14,758 nucleotides of DNA. It comes from Saccoglossus kowalevskii. Taxonomy: Eukaryota > Hemichordata > Enteropneusta > Harrimaniidae. The position numbers and the translations under genes are program-made. The notes beneath the pieces are model-generated. The model saw nothing but the letters and a program-made list of their open reading frames with translations. It made no database searches and had not been told where the DNA came from. The stretch spans positions 61,372 through 76,129 of the forward strand of contig NW_003126887.1 of assembly GCF_000003605.2 (NCBI RefSeq), read 5' to 3'. Positions 8,801 through 14,758 of this stretch are shown here, in pieces; positions within the stretch are counted from its first letter, which is position 1; each line of letters opens with the position of its first letter.

Positions 8801-11553
8801 TATCATTCAATGAAATCATAACTGCACCAATTTGACGGAATCGAGTTACGAACTTAGAGTTACAAATTTTAATTCAATATTCAATAAAAAGTTAACCGAA
8901 TTTCGAGTTACGGGCAATATCGATTGTTTGTTTTGTTTAACGTTGCAAGTTTTCTGTAACACGGAACTCGGTTAACTGTTGAAGCGCGGTGGTCGTCGCG
9001 AAGCGCGTGTTCGAATTTCACGTAAATAAACAGTGTATCAGAACGCGGCACGACGACTGCCGTCCTTTAATTCAAGTTCGAGTTACTGAACGTGGACGTT
9101 CAACAAAAAATAAAATGTATATTGCTCATGACTCTGCAATGCGACAAAAGTTGTATTCCCACTTTGCAAATCTGTGAACAAGCTAAAATGTATAAATATT
9201 GTAAAAATGGTGTTATTTGTACTCGACATTGTGATACATTAATAGTAGACATCCTGCTCCTGTCCCTCCACGCGTTTCATTTTGAGTGTACTGTCATGAA
9301 TTTGTTTTCGCGTATCTGTTAACCGACTTAATTAGCTGATTATTAGCTGAATTGCTGTGTTATGTCTGTCATCGTTTAGGTCTATTTGAAGTTTTGGACG
9401 GAACTTGGCTCAGTGATTTGGAACTAATTACAAGATACCGTCGCTATTCTGACATCCGTAGTTATTAATGTAGTGAACGATTAATCAAAAGATATGACGT
9501 ATTCAGTACTTAGTTTGATTGGCTTTATGATTGAAGTTTACGCCTTAGAGTCTTTTTACTGCTTTGTAATTGGTTAGAGTTTTGAAAATGAATAAAGAGA
9601 GTTTAAGTTGGTCTTGGCGAATACTCCACGACAGACACAGTAGAGAGAGAGAGAGCAGTCCTGCGCAGTCGAGAGTCCGAGAGAGTCCAGGGGCGAGCCT
9701 TGAGGCAGTCCAGTCTTGGGCTAGTCTTGGGTCAGCCTTGCGAGAGTCTTGGGGATTTTTCCCCAGGGCGCTGTGTCTTATAGAGTGCTCCAAAAGATCG
9801 ACTAAGACGAGAGCTGAAACGTATTTCGTTGTGTGTGTCTTATTTGACTGTAAAGTTAAAGTGACTTTCCCGATCCCGTACCTCAAGGGGACGAGATAGA
9901 GAGACGAGACGAGATTCCCCCCGACAGTGTGGGAACCCCGTGGAGAAGAATTTACCCCTGATAGTACTGGGGGTTATTAGCCCTTAGGCAAACATACCTA
10001 TAACTGGCTTTAAGAACAAACGCAGCCTTTAATCCAGAAGTTTTTATCCACGGACCAGAACAAAATTGGAAATTCTAGTATGTATATCGAACCCCAATTA
10101 TCAATTCATTATCCAGTCCCATAACAAAAGCGTGCATGTGACAATTACAGTATACTTACAAGAACTCTTTGTAATTTCCAACCGTTTAAATCGGGGGTCT
10201 TCATTCTCTCGTTCACCTTCCTCTGATTTACTGATCGTTTTTCGAAACATTTGCACAATGTGTTTCATTTGTGCTCCTGATATGGGCTTTATGTTTTTGG
10301 GGGGTTCCTTCATTCCCAATGATGTTAAAATTTGCTTTCGAATCAAAGCCAGTCGTGTTGTCTTCATTCTGTTTCTGAAATGAAATTATTTATTGATTTG
10401 CGATAATACATGAATATTAATTATTAATACATGTATATCCGATATATCGAATGTTTTTCACGGAGCAGAGACCAGAAATCGAGATTGTTTTTATTGATTT
10501 GCGATAATACATGAATATTAATTATCAATATATCCGATATATCGAAAGTTTTTCACGGAGCAGAGACCCGAAATCGAGATTGTGTTTATTGATTTGTGAT
10601 AATACATGAATATTAATTATTAACATATCCGATATATCGAAAGTTTTTCACGGACACCCGAAATCGACAATATGAATTGCATGTTAATGTTTCATATAAT
10701 TATTAAAAATGTCTCAAATATATCAGAATGTATGTTGTATTTGTATGTATTTTTAAAGAAGCTAAGACCAAAAAATTGCATAATTTAATATTCATGCGAT
10801 GCAAAATTTAAATGGGGTATCCATTTCATATTCTGACGTCTGGAAAGAGGGAGGAATCTGGAAGTACTACCCACCGCTCCGATAAGTTTGGATGAGTGGT
10901 GAGCAAAATTATTAAGTTCGATCATTTGAAATATAGAAGTATCTGTTCACGTATCCAAAACATTTTGTTTAAACATTTGTTTTTCAACATAGCTGTAAAT
11001 CGATTTACATGTAATATCATACTGAATTTTAGATATAAATATTTGTCGCCCTAATTTTGGACCCATATCTGTCTCGCAGTGATATTTCGCTCACTAAAAT
11101 TTTGACCATTTAGCTACTCCCCTCGAATCACGTCATTGGCAGCTTACTACAGAATCCGAACAGCTTTGCTCCCAATATTTTGGAAAACATTCGATTTTAG
11201 CTTACAAAATACACCAACATCTAAACTAACAAAAAGATGATTCTATACCTATTATATATTAATTACAAAAGATGTTTTCCTTACCTCATTACACTGGCGC
11301 GAGCTTCACCATTTAGAAATGTTGCAGAATCAGACACAGGTGGCGTAACATTATCATAATATCTACTAACACTACTGCCAGCGGTTGTATTGGCAGTTGT
11401 CCCATTGTCAATGACATTGTCGCTGACTGTTGGTTCGACCGGAGCATTATCGGTCCACTCCAGTTCGAGAGACTCGTTTTCAGGCGATGCATCGATGTTT
11501 AAAGTGTTGCACACAAGTGCACATATCAATACCATATACACTCTCCAAATCAT
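5686..11553 (-). CDS. TGF-beta superfamily ligand precursor, six coding exons, complete
   Basis: This is a secreted dimeric signalling ligand that would bind type I/II Ser/Thr kinase receptors and signal through Smads. The spliced CDS is join(11553..11285, 10374..10160, 7992..7486, 7280..7134, 6187..6039, 5808..5686) on the minus strand: 1410 nt, 469 aa. Layout: signal peptide 1-22; acidic, N-glycosylated spacer 23-90; prodomain 91-357 with amphipathic helix RLALIRKQILTSLGM (97-111) and arm motif EGWLEFTITTAVKRW (275-289); furin-type site RHVR (354-357); mature domain 358-469. The mature part has nine cysteines (363, 369, 370, 398, 402, 432, 433, 465, 467), DLGWNYWILAPRGF, CCGPTK and CGC. The extra first cysteine before CC fits the TGF-beta/activin/myostatin side rather than seven-cysteine BMPs. 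C402-C432 spacing (29 residues) is close to TGF-beta proper. Assignment to superfamily is secure; subfamily is open. Confidence 0.93.
6039..6187 (-). CDS. TGF-beta ligand exon 5: first finger and wrist of mature domain
   Basis: This exon has 149 nt, residues 380-429. The acceptor is CATTTCACTTAG and the donor GAAAAG|GTGGGA (weaker, but it gives phase 0 exactly as exon 6 needs). It encodes LGWNYWILAPRGF, the conserved beta-strand finger, then FCTGSC (Cys398, Cys402). The segment after Cys402 (VYTSDKSNLPRSYFWHRASL) replaces the usual wrist helix with a sequence I cannot match to any named subfamily. The ATG at 6263 lies upstream of the acceptor, in the intron, and is not a start. Confidence 0.93.
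6188..7133 (-). other. Intron 4 of the TGF-beta ligand gene
   Basis: The intron is 946 nt. It contains two nearby copies of TGACGAAACGT (6809-6819 and 6828-6838) with CRE-like half sites; the first extends to the small palindrome TGACGAAACGTCA. A short TA-dinucleotide run lies at about 6595-6608. Reading frames at 6395-6616 and 6746-6937 show no family or splice support and are treated as chance. Confidence 0.75.
7134..7280 (-). CDS. TGF-beta ligand exon 4: furin site and start of mature domain
   Basis: This exon has 147 nt, phase 1 at both ends. The acceptor is TTTTTTGTGTAATAG and the donor TTCGAAG|GTAAAT. It holds no in-frame ATG start and was found by reading the strand between exon 3 and the LGW exon. 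It begins PLAQMYETFEPILEV, which matches the end of family prodomains (PFLEV in vertebrate myostatin-type proteins). ISERSRHVR follows, with an R-x-x-R convertase site cut after Arg357. The mature N-terminus is SSSDGCMSSATCCASPLYVS, with Cys363 and the CC pair 369-370, then FED joining LGW in the next exon. Confidence 0.93.
7486..7992 (-). CDS. TGF-beta ligand exon 3: prodomain arm region
   Basis: This is the largest exon: 507 nt, residues 162-330. The acceptor is TTTCAAATGCAG. The best donor is GTGAGT at 7485; nearby GTAATA and GTATAC are weaker, and only this one keeps phase with exon 4. It encodes the beta-rich arm of the propeptide, VLRLFFDLSFYP (180-191), then VRVTVYKLRHKS. The conserved amphipathic stretch EGWLEFTITTAVKRWVASPDKN corresponds to the W..FD.T.AV..W signature of family prodomains and is followed by FGLEIHVE. 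Sequons are at Asn175, Asn223, Asn242, Asn313 and Asn326, so the propeptide should be heavily glycosylated. There is no RGD integrin motif. Confidence 0.92.
8231..8367. repeat. Long fold-back (inverted) repeat in intron 2
   Basis: The arms 8241-8272 and 8327-8358 (32 nt each) are complementary at 31 of 32 positions and centre on TACGAGAATACCTCAAAG and its complement. The pairing continues outward with a small indel to about 8231 and 8367. The 54-nt loop holds a second, inner inverted repeat (GATAGTAC 8279-8286 against GTACTGTC 8313-8320, 7 of 8). There is no clear target duplication. It could be a fold-back or MITE relic, a palindromic duplication, or a hairpin RNA precursor. Confidence 0.85.
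8836..9085. repeat. Dispersed TCGAGTTAC motif and imperfect inverted repeat
   Basis: TCGAGTTAC occurs at about 8842, 8902 and 9078. An imperfect 21-bp inverted repeat (18 of 21) pairs 8892-8912 (GTTAACCGAATTTCGAGTTAC) with 8957-8977 (GTAACACGGAACTCGGTTAAC). The block is more CpG-rich than the surrounding intron and may be part of a decayed mobile element. No coding signal is seen. Confidence 0.4.
9580..9945 (+). mobile_element. Possible LTR-retroelement fragment or solo LTR in intron 2
   Basis: This is a GC- and CpG-rich island in an AT-rich intron. It has AATAAAGAG at about 9592, a GA/purine-rich tract, repeated AGTCTTGGG-type motifs (about 9711-9754) and a T/GTGTG-rich segment. It ends in GACGAGATTCCCCCCGACA (to 9926) followed within 4 bp by TGGGAACCCCGTGGA. 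An ACA end followed by TGG resembles an LTR 3' border and a tRNA primer-binding site. No matching 5' border, target duplication, gag or pol sequence was found, so the call is tentative. Overlapping frames on both strands here are composition artefacts. Confidence 0.3.
10160..10374 (-). CDS. TGF-beta ligand exon 2: N-terminal prodomain helix
   Basis: This exon has 215 nt and encodes residues 90-161 plus one base of Cys162. The acceptor is TTTCATTTCAG and the donor TTCTT|GTAAGT. The helix RLALIRKQILTSLGM, followed by KEPPKN, matches the inhibitory alpha-1 helix and proline-bearing lasso at the start of TGF-beta family prodomains. That segment wraps the mature dimer in known structures. A charged, Ser/Glu/Arg-rich linker follows (SKSEEGERENEDPRFKR). 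The ATG at 10367 is an internal Met (Met93), not the start: the exon is open for 7 nt upstream to the acceptor and joins exon 1 in frame. Confidence 0.9.
10389..10672. repeat. Three-copy tandem repeat (about 95-101 bp) in intron 1
   Basis: The copies start at 10389, 10490 and 10585. Each runs TTTATTGATTTGCGATAATACATGAATATTAATTA, then ATATCCGATATATCGAA, then GTTTTTCACGG and an AAATCGA-type end. Copy 1 carries a small insertion and copy 3 a deletion. Each copy contains the palindrome CGATATATCG. The first copy starts only about 13 bp upstream (in transcript sense) of the exon 2 acceptor AG, so the array forms the 3' end of intron 1, including its likely branch-point region. Confidence 0.92.
11285..11553 (-). 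CDS. TGF-beta ligand exon 1: signal peptide and acidic glycosylated spacer
   Basis: This exon encodes residues 1-89 plus two bases of codon 90. The ATG at 11553 has G at -3 and an in-frame TAG 27 nt upstream, so this is the natural start; Met7 is an alternative. The hydrophobic core is VYMVLICALVC, with likely signal-peptidase cleavage after Ala22. The rest is acidic and Ser/Thr/Asn-rich, with N-glycosylation sequons at Asn26, Asn50, Asn55 and Asn68. It has no family motif by itself; its membership rests on the signal peptide, the GAG|GTAAGG donor and the exact phase match to exon 2. The intron that follows is 910 nt. Confidence 0.83.
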
Positions 11554-11599
11554 ACCGTTTTCGAAGAGATGCGAAATATTCTACTACGTCCTCACTGAA

Positions 11600-11635
11600 A
11601 ATAAAGCATATACTTATAATATAGACACATTGTCA
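11600..11635 (-). promoter_or_regulatory. Possible TATA element or 5' UTR intron acceptor upstream of the ligand ATG
   Basis: The minus strand reads CTATATTATAAGTATATGC followed by TTTATTTTCAG|TGAGGACG about 50 nt before the ATG. This fits either a TATA-like core promoter with a very short 5' UTR, or the 3' end of a 5' UTR intron. The sequence alone does not decide between them. Confidence 0.25.
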
Positions 11636-11770
11636 GCATATCAAATACGTGTACAATGGAATGTTTACCAAATGAGTATAAAAAGTGGAACCAGAATTTT
11701 GTAACTGGAAAATTTGAAAAAAAAAATTGGTCTTGGTCTGAATTACCTTGAATATGTTATTTCAACTATA

Positions 11771-11801
11771 TGTAATTTAATTAATCATTAATTAAATTAC
11801 A
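11771..11801. repeat. Perfect 15-bp inverted repeat with 1-bp centre
   Basis: TGTAATTTAATTAAT at 11771-11785 and its exact complement at 11787-11801 surround a single C. Each arm holds TTTAATTAA, with TAAT homeodomain-type cores. It lies about 220 bp upstream of the ligand start codon. It could be a cruciform-forming palindrome, the tip of a small mobile element, or part of the ligand's regulatory region. Confidence 0.9.
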
Positions 11802-11802
11802 G

Positions 11803-11936
11803 GATTGTAGTTTAATTGAATTGTGTTCCTATATAAGATTGCAATTTAATTAAATGTTATCAAATTGCATTCCTATATAGGACTGTAATTTAACTAAATT
11901 GCATTCCTAAATACAATTGCAATTTACCTGAATTGC
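11803..11936. repeat. Degenerate tandem repeat, ATTGCATTCCTATATAG type
   Basis: Four diverged units of about 33-44 bp, each with GATTGNAATTTAATTAAA followed by ATTGCATTCCTATATA, sit next to the inverted repeat. Units carry frequent indels. The array lies upstream of the TGF-beta ligand gene and is probably non-coding. Confidence 0.75.
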
Positions 11937-13004
11937 TCCACAGATCTTGCTCCTGGTCCCGCATTTGATATTTACGCAGCCTATACACAACTTGAGAACA
12001 CTGTCATGCGACTACCGTGAGAAAGGTTTGGAAAAAATCAAGCGAAAAAACAATAACCTGACGCAAGCCAAAATAAGCTGTACGCGCCGTAACAATGAAC
12101 GACTGTGTGCGACTCAGTTTGATAGAAGAATGTCATAAACAGTCAGACTGCCGTCATGTAAAGCGGGTAATGAATCGAACGGCAGTATAATAAATTTAAC
12201 AAACGTCCAGATATCATTAAGACATAGTCCACTTAAGACATAGTCCGCTTTACGTAGCAATAAATTTGCACAAAATAAACTTGTTATTCAAGTAAATTTG
12301 CGCCGATTGTCATTTGCTACATTAATTGAAACTGCGAAATTATAGTTTCGAAACATTAAACCGTTAAGCTCCAATTGTTTTTCGCTCAAATTTGGGTGAA
12401 TTTATTTACATTCTCTGTAATTTTCACTTAATTCAATCTTAGTTTTGAACTAAACAGATGTTCTGTTGCATTACATTTTGCTTGTGAGCCCCTGATTTGA
12501 AAGGGTAGCAACAAATAAATAGAAAAAACAGCAACTTGCTCTTGATCGAACGAGCAGACTATAAATGCAACTATTTTGTGAATGGTGACTGAACTTTGGC
12601 GCTTAAAAGGTTAAACAATAAAATACTTCCCAGGATATCATAACATGTAGTATAAATATTACAATAAATATTATATACGCCTTTTTAAAAAATCAAGTAA
12701 AATATCATTACTGTAATAATGGAAGTATTTACAGATAATATTATAACCAGAATGCATTGCCGAACTCGTGCAAGTATATACTAGTAGCCAATGCAGAATT
12801 TGTCATGAGGTACATGCTTACAAACAATCAAACGTGTGGCGAGGCACACACGCCTAATCCTCCCGTTGCTATGAGCTCTGTACTTATAATACGTCACGTC
12901 ACAACGAAACAAGCCAGCTATGATGTTTCAGAGTATTGAGTTGTACTCAAATGCTCTCTATATTACTAATACGCACGGGAACGTATGCATCCATGTCCCA
13001 TTAC
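11937..13004. other. AT-rich stretch between the ligand gene and the candidate membrane-protein exons
   Basis: I see no supported gene. Small structures: a direct duplication of AAGACATAGTCC (about 12219-12245), short inverted pairs ACTGCCGT/ACGGCAGT and GTAAAGCGG/CCGCTTTAC, and a CRE-like ACGTCACGTCAC at about 12891-12902. A minus-strand stretch near 12925..12825, open and ending at GTTT|GTAAGC, could be a further exon of the candidate gene at 13005-13437. It lacks a polypyrimidine tract and I do not call it. Confidence 0.35.
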
Positions 13005-13153
13005 CAGGTGGAAAATAACCAAGCGTCAGCGCTGCATAGGGCACAAAGTACGTAACCCATGCGGTCAACCACAATAAACAGGAAAACCCGAGTAGCAGCG
13101 CTGACAATACAAGCAGGGGAATCCAGTGAAAGGGGACACTTATAAATGAAGTA
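13005..13153 (-). CDS. Candidate exon with membrane-spanning helices, unrecognised gene
   Basis: This minus-strand exon is bounded by acceptor TTTATTTTCTAG and donor CACCTG|GTAATG; other possible donors lie a little further on. The only open frame reads SVPFHWIPLLVLSALLLGF, then SCLLWLTAWVTYFVPYAALT and LGYFPPG. That gives one long or two short hydrophobic helices with Trp, Pro and Gly at plausible turns. If the first donor is not used, the frame continues into a sequon (NGT) before a stop. There is no ATG in frame, so it is an internal exon if real. It joins in phase (CG+T, Arg) to the open stretch ending at 13285. I do not recognise the family. The hydrophobic pattern and splice sites are seen; gene status is inferred. 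Confidence 0.38.
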
Positions 13154-13284
13154 CTAGAAAATAAATCATAGTAGAATACAGAGGTTGCAGCTTAAGGCAA
13201 ATAAAGAAACGGTGATTTCGCGAAACAAACAACAAAAATAATCATAAGAAATGATAATGTTAATGTGTGTAATGCAATAATTAC

Positions 13285-13437
13285 CGGCTTCTGATGAGAT
13301 ATTGTAGAAACTTCGCTACGCGCAGATTCTGTTGGATGAACGTATCCCCACCTGCAGAATGTCCGTGGATTTCGTGAAGAAAATGTTACGAGTCCCGTCT
13401 TTCACTGTCTCTGCACGACTTCGTCGACTGGGCGAGA
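13285..13437 (-). CDS. Candidate exon preceding the membrane exon, unrecognised
   Basis: This minus-strand frame stays open from about 13487 to the donor AGAAGCCG|GTAATT at 13285. A possible acceptor is TGTTTCTCGCCCAG at about 13438, so the 5' boundary is uncertain. The translation includes DGTRNIFFTKSTDILQVGDT and FIQQNLRVAKFLQYLIRSR, a polar segment ending in a basic amphipathic stretch that leads into the hydrophobic exon across a 131-nt intron. It sits in the most CpG-rich part of the right end and could instead be a non-coding first exon or promoter. There is no in-frame ATG and no family recognised. Confidence 0.3.
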
Positions 13438-13448
13438 AACATAAACAG

Positions 13449-13650
13449 CACGTGGGGTGGACGTGTTTTTCACGTGTACGTTACAAGATTGGCTACCTAT
13501 GACTGGGTGATGTCTCCTTTGCACTCTCACAGGATGTGTCTTAATCGTGAAAGTTAAAAAATTACACAACCTTTATAACTGCATGGTATCAAGTAGCAAC
13601 GTGGACAATTTTCTTCTTTTGCGTTTATTTCATGATTTTATGACCACGTG
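13449..13650. promoter_or_regulatory. Cluster of three CACGTG E-boxes
   Basis: CACGTG occurs at 13449-13454, 13471-13476 and 13645-13650, with a further GGACGTG core between the first two, in a locally CpG-rich stretch. This arrangement fits a bHLH-type target promoter for the candidate minus-strand gene or for a distant promoter of the ligand gene. The motifs are seen; function is inferred. Confidence 0.3.
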
Positions 13651-13653
13651 AGA

Positions 13654-14758
13654 GACGAGATTCACCATCCTTAAAAAAAGCGAGTTGCGAGTAATGTGCA
13701 ATGAAGAAGAAAACAGAGCGAACTAGCTGAAAGACAAGAATTCAGTAAAAAACAAGACGGGAGCATTTAATAAATTGGCGCAAGGTAGCATCTTACCGCA
13801 TTTTCCGTAAATCTCAAAATAGGGAAATAACAGACTAAATAATTACCACCTGGTTATAATTTTATTACGGGAGATTAACTAACAACTTGAAATTAATAAC
13901 GCAACGGGGATAGCATTGAAATTTACTGGTCTGTCATCATGTTTATTTGTGAAGCTAACGAATGCTTGAAATCAATCAAAGGGTATTTTCAGCGAACAGC
14001 TAGTGAACGTTATTTAAGAATCGGCATAACTTTCCAAACTTTAGGTCAATTCAAAAACATTTTTTGTTTTGCTATCTTTGCGGGGGAAATCACACAACTT
14101 AGATACGGTTATAACAAAGACATCCACACACAAATATGCTACGAGGTTCATTTTGAGGATATTAAAGCCAATAATATAAATTTCGAGACAACAACATTTA
14201 TGATGAAGACATTTCTACATGTTAAATAGAACAATTGTGAAATGTTATATTGTTAATAATATAGCATAGTACGCGTATCACCTATCTTTTGACAACAGCT
14301 GTGATTTTGAACATTTTTTTTTGTTTAAATATAATCATATACAGATGTCCAAATCTCATCGAAATATTGTTTTAGATTATGTAAAAAACTAACGGTCCAC
14401 TGAATAGTTACCATCGTTAAAATCGGTCACTGGGGAACTGCAGACAATTGTAACGGACGACGCACACTATTATGAAAATTGAAACATAAATTATCGGTGA
14501 GAGGCCGTCAGATCTAAAAAGTGGTATTCGAAATGACTTCGCGGAGGGCCACTGGTAAATTGTCCTGTTGTACAACAATCCCTGAAGCTCACTTGACAAA
14601 CTTTCAATAGATTGCGCCCTCTAGAGACCTATTAAAACACAACCAAGCGTCCATAAGTTTTTCATTTACAAGTAATTTAATGTACAATGTCAGTATATAG
14701 CTATACTTCCATACAGTCATACACATGCATACCGCGAAAGCCGGATTACCGCGATATT
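13654..14758. other. Right-end region without a supportable gene
   Basis: This is AT-rich sequence. A 96-codon plus-strand ORF (13939-14229) has no recognisable domain and no splice context, and a 60-codon minus-strand frame (14417-14599) is likewise unsupported. I see no repeats beyond simple AT runs and no RNA gene signature. Confidence 0.35.

Noticed and set aside
9545-9899. Overlapping sense and antisense frames of about 110 codons
   Set aside because: Both arise from the same GC-rich, GA-repeat block that looks like an LTR; repeated Ser/Arg/Leu content and mutual overlap argue against coding.
10101-10367. ATG-initiated 88-codon minus-strand ORF taken as a stand-alone gene
   Set aside because: The Met is internal to ligand exon 2; the frame beyond 10160 is intronic after a consensus GTAAGT donor.
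12825-12925. Possible third exon of the candidate membrane gene (open frame ending at GTAAGC)
   Set aside because: Phase could fit, but the acceptor CATCATAG has no polypyrimidine tract and the peptide shows no recognisable feature; kept only as a note.
13939-14229. 96-codon plus-strand ORF
   Set aside because: No domain, no splice context, no Kozak-like or promoter support; plausible by chance at this AT content.

Overview
This is a eukaryotic, AT-rich genomic window with spliced genes. It has GT-AG introns of about 0.1 to 2 kb, no bacterial-style operons and no single long reading frame. Short DNA-transposon remnants, minisatellites and fold-back repeats fill the non-coding space. The TGF-beta ligand with six coding exons identifies an animal. 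The repeat style, including a MITE with TIR CTGTAAAACATGT and internal CGCGAA-type sequence, suggests a marine invertebrate, perhaps a mollusc, but that placement is inference only.

The main result is a complete TGF-beta superfamily ligand gene on the minus strand, CDS 11553 to 5686. Its exons are 11553..11285, 10374..10160, 7992..7486, 7280..7134, 6187..6039 and 5808..5686. All five junctions are phase-consistent and the spliced CDS is 1410 nt (469 aa). It encodes a signal peptide, a long prodomain, a dibasic RxxR processing site at residues 354-357 and a 112-residue mature domain. The mature domain has nine cysteines in the TGF-beta/activin/myostatin arrangement and ends in CGC-R-S. Two of the six exons (7280..7134 and 5808..5686) lie in no ATG-initiated ORF and were found by reading the minus strand for family motifs.

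Left end (1-2001, plus strand): a six-copy 55-bp minisatellite, then the last two visible exons (875-952, 1834-2001) of an unrecognised coiled-coil protein ending in a CaaX box (CVIQ). Region 2002-4978 shows no supportable gene. A 357-bp MITE flanked by TA lies at 4979-5335, just beyond the 3' end of the ligand gene.

Introns of the ligand gene: intron 2 (10159..7993) holds a long fold-back hairpin (8231-8367) and a GC/CpG-rich block resembling a retroelement LTR (about 9580-9945). Intron 1 (11284..10375) holds a three-copy repeat of about 95 bp.

Right end: upstream of the ligand gene are a perfect 15-bp inverted repeat and TTAATTAA-rich degenerate repeats (11771-11936). About 1.5 kb further upstream, two phase-compatible minus-strand open stretches (about 13437..13285 and 13153..13005) look like a basic segment followed by membrane-spanning helices. 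They may belong to a second, unrecognised gene in a CpG-rich region with three CACGTG E-boxes. Nothing supportable was found from about 13700 to the right edge.
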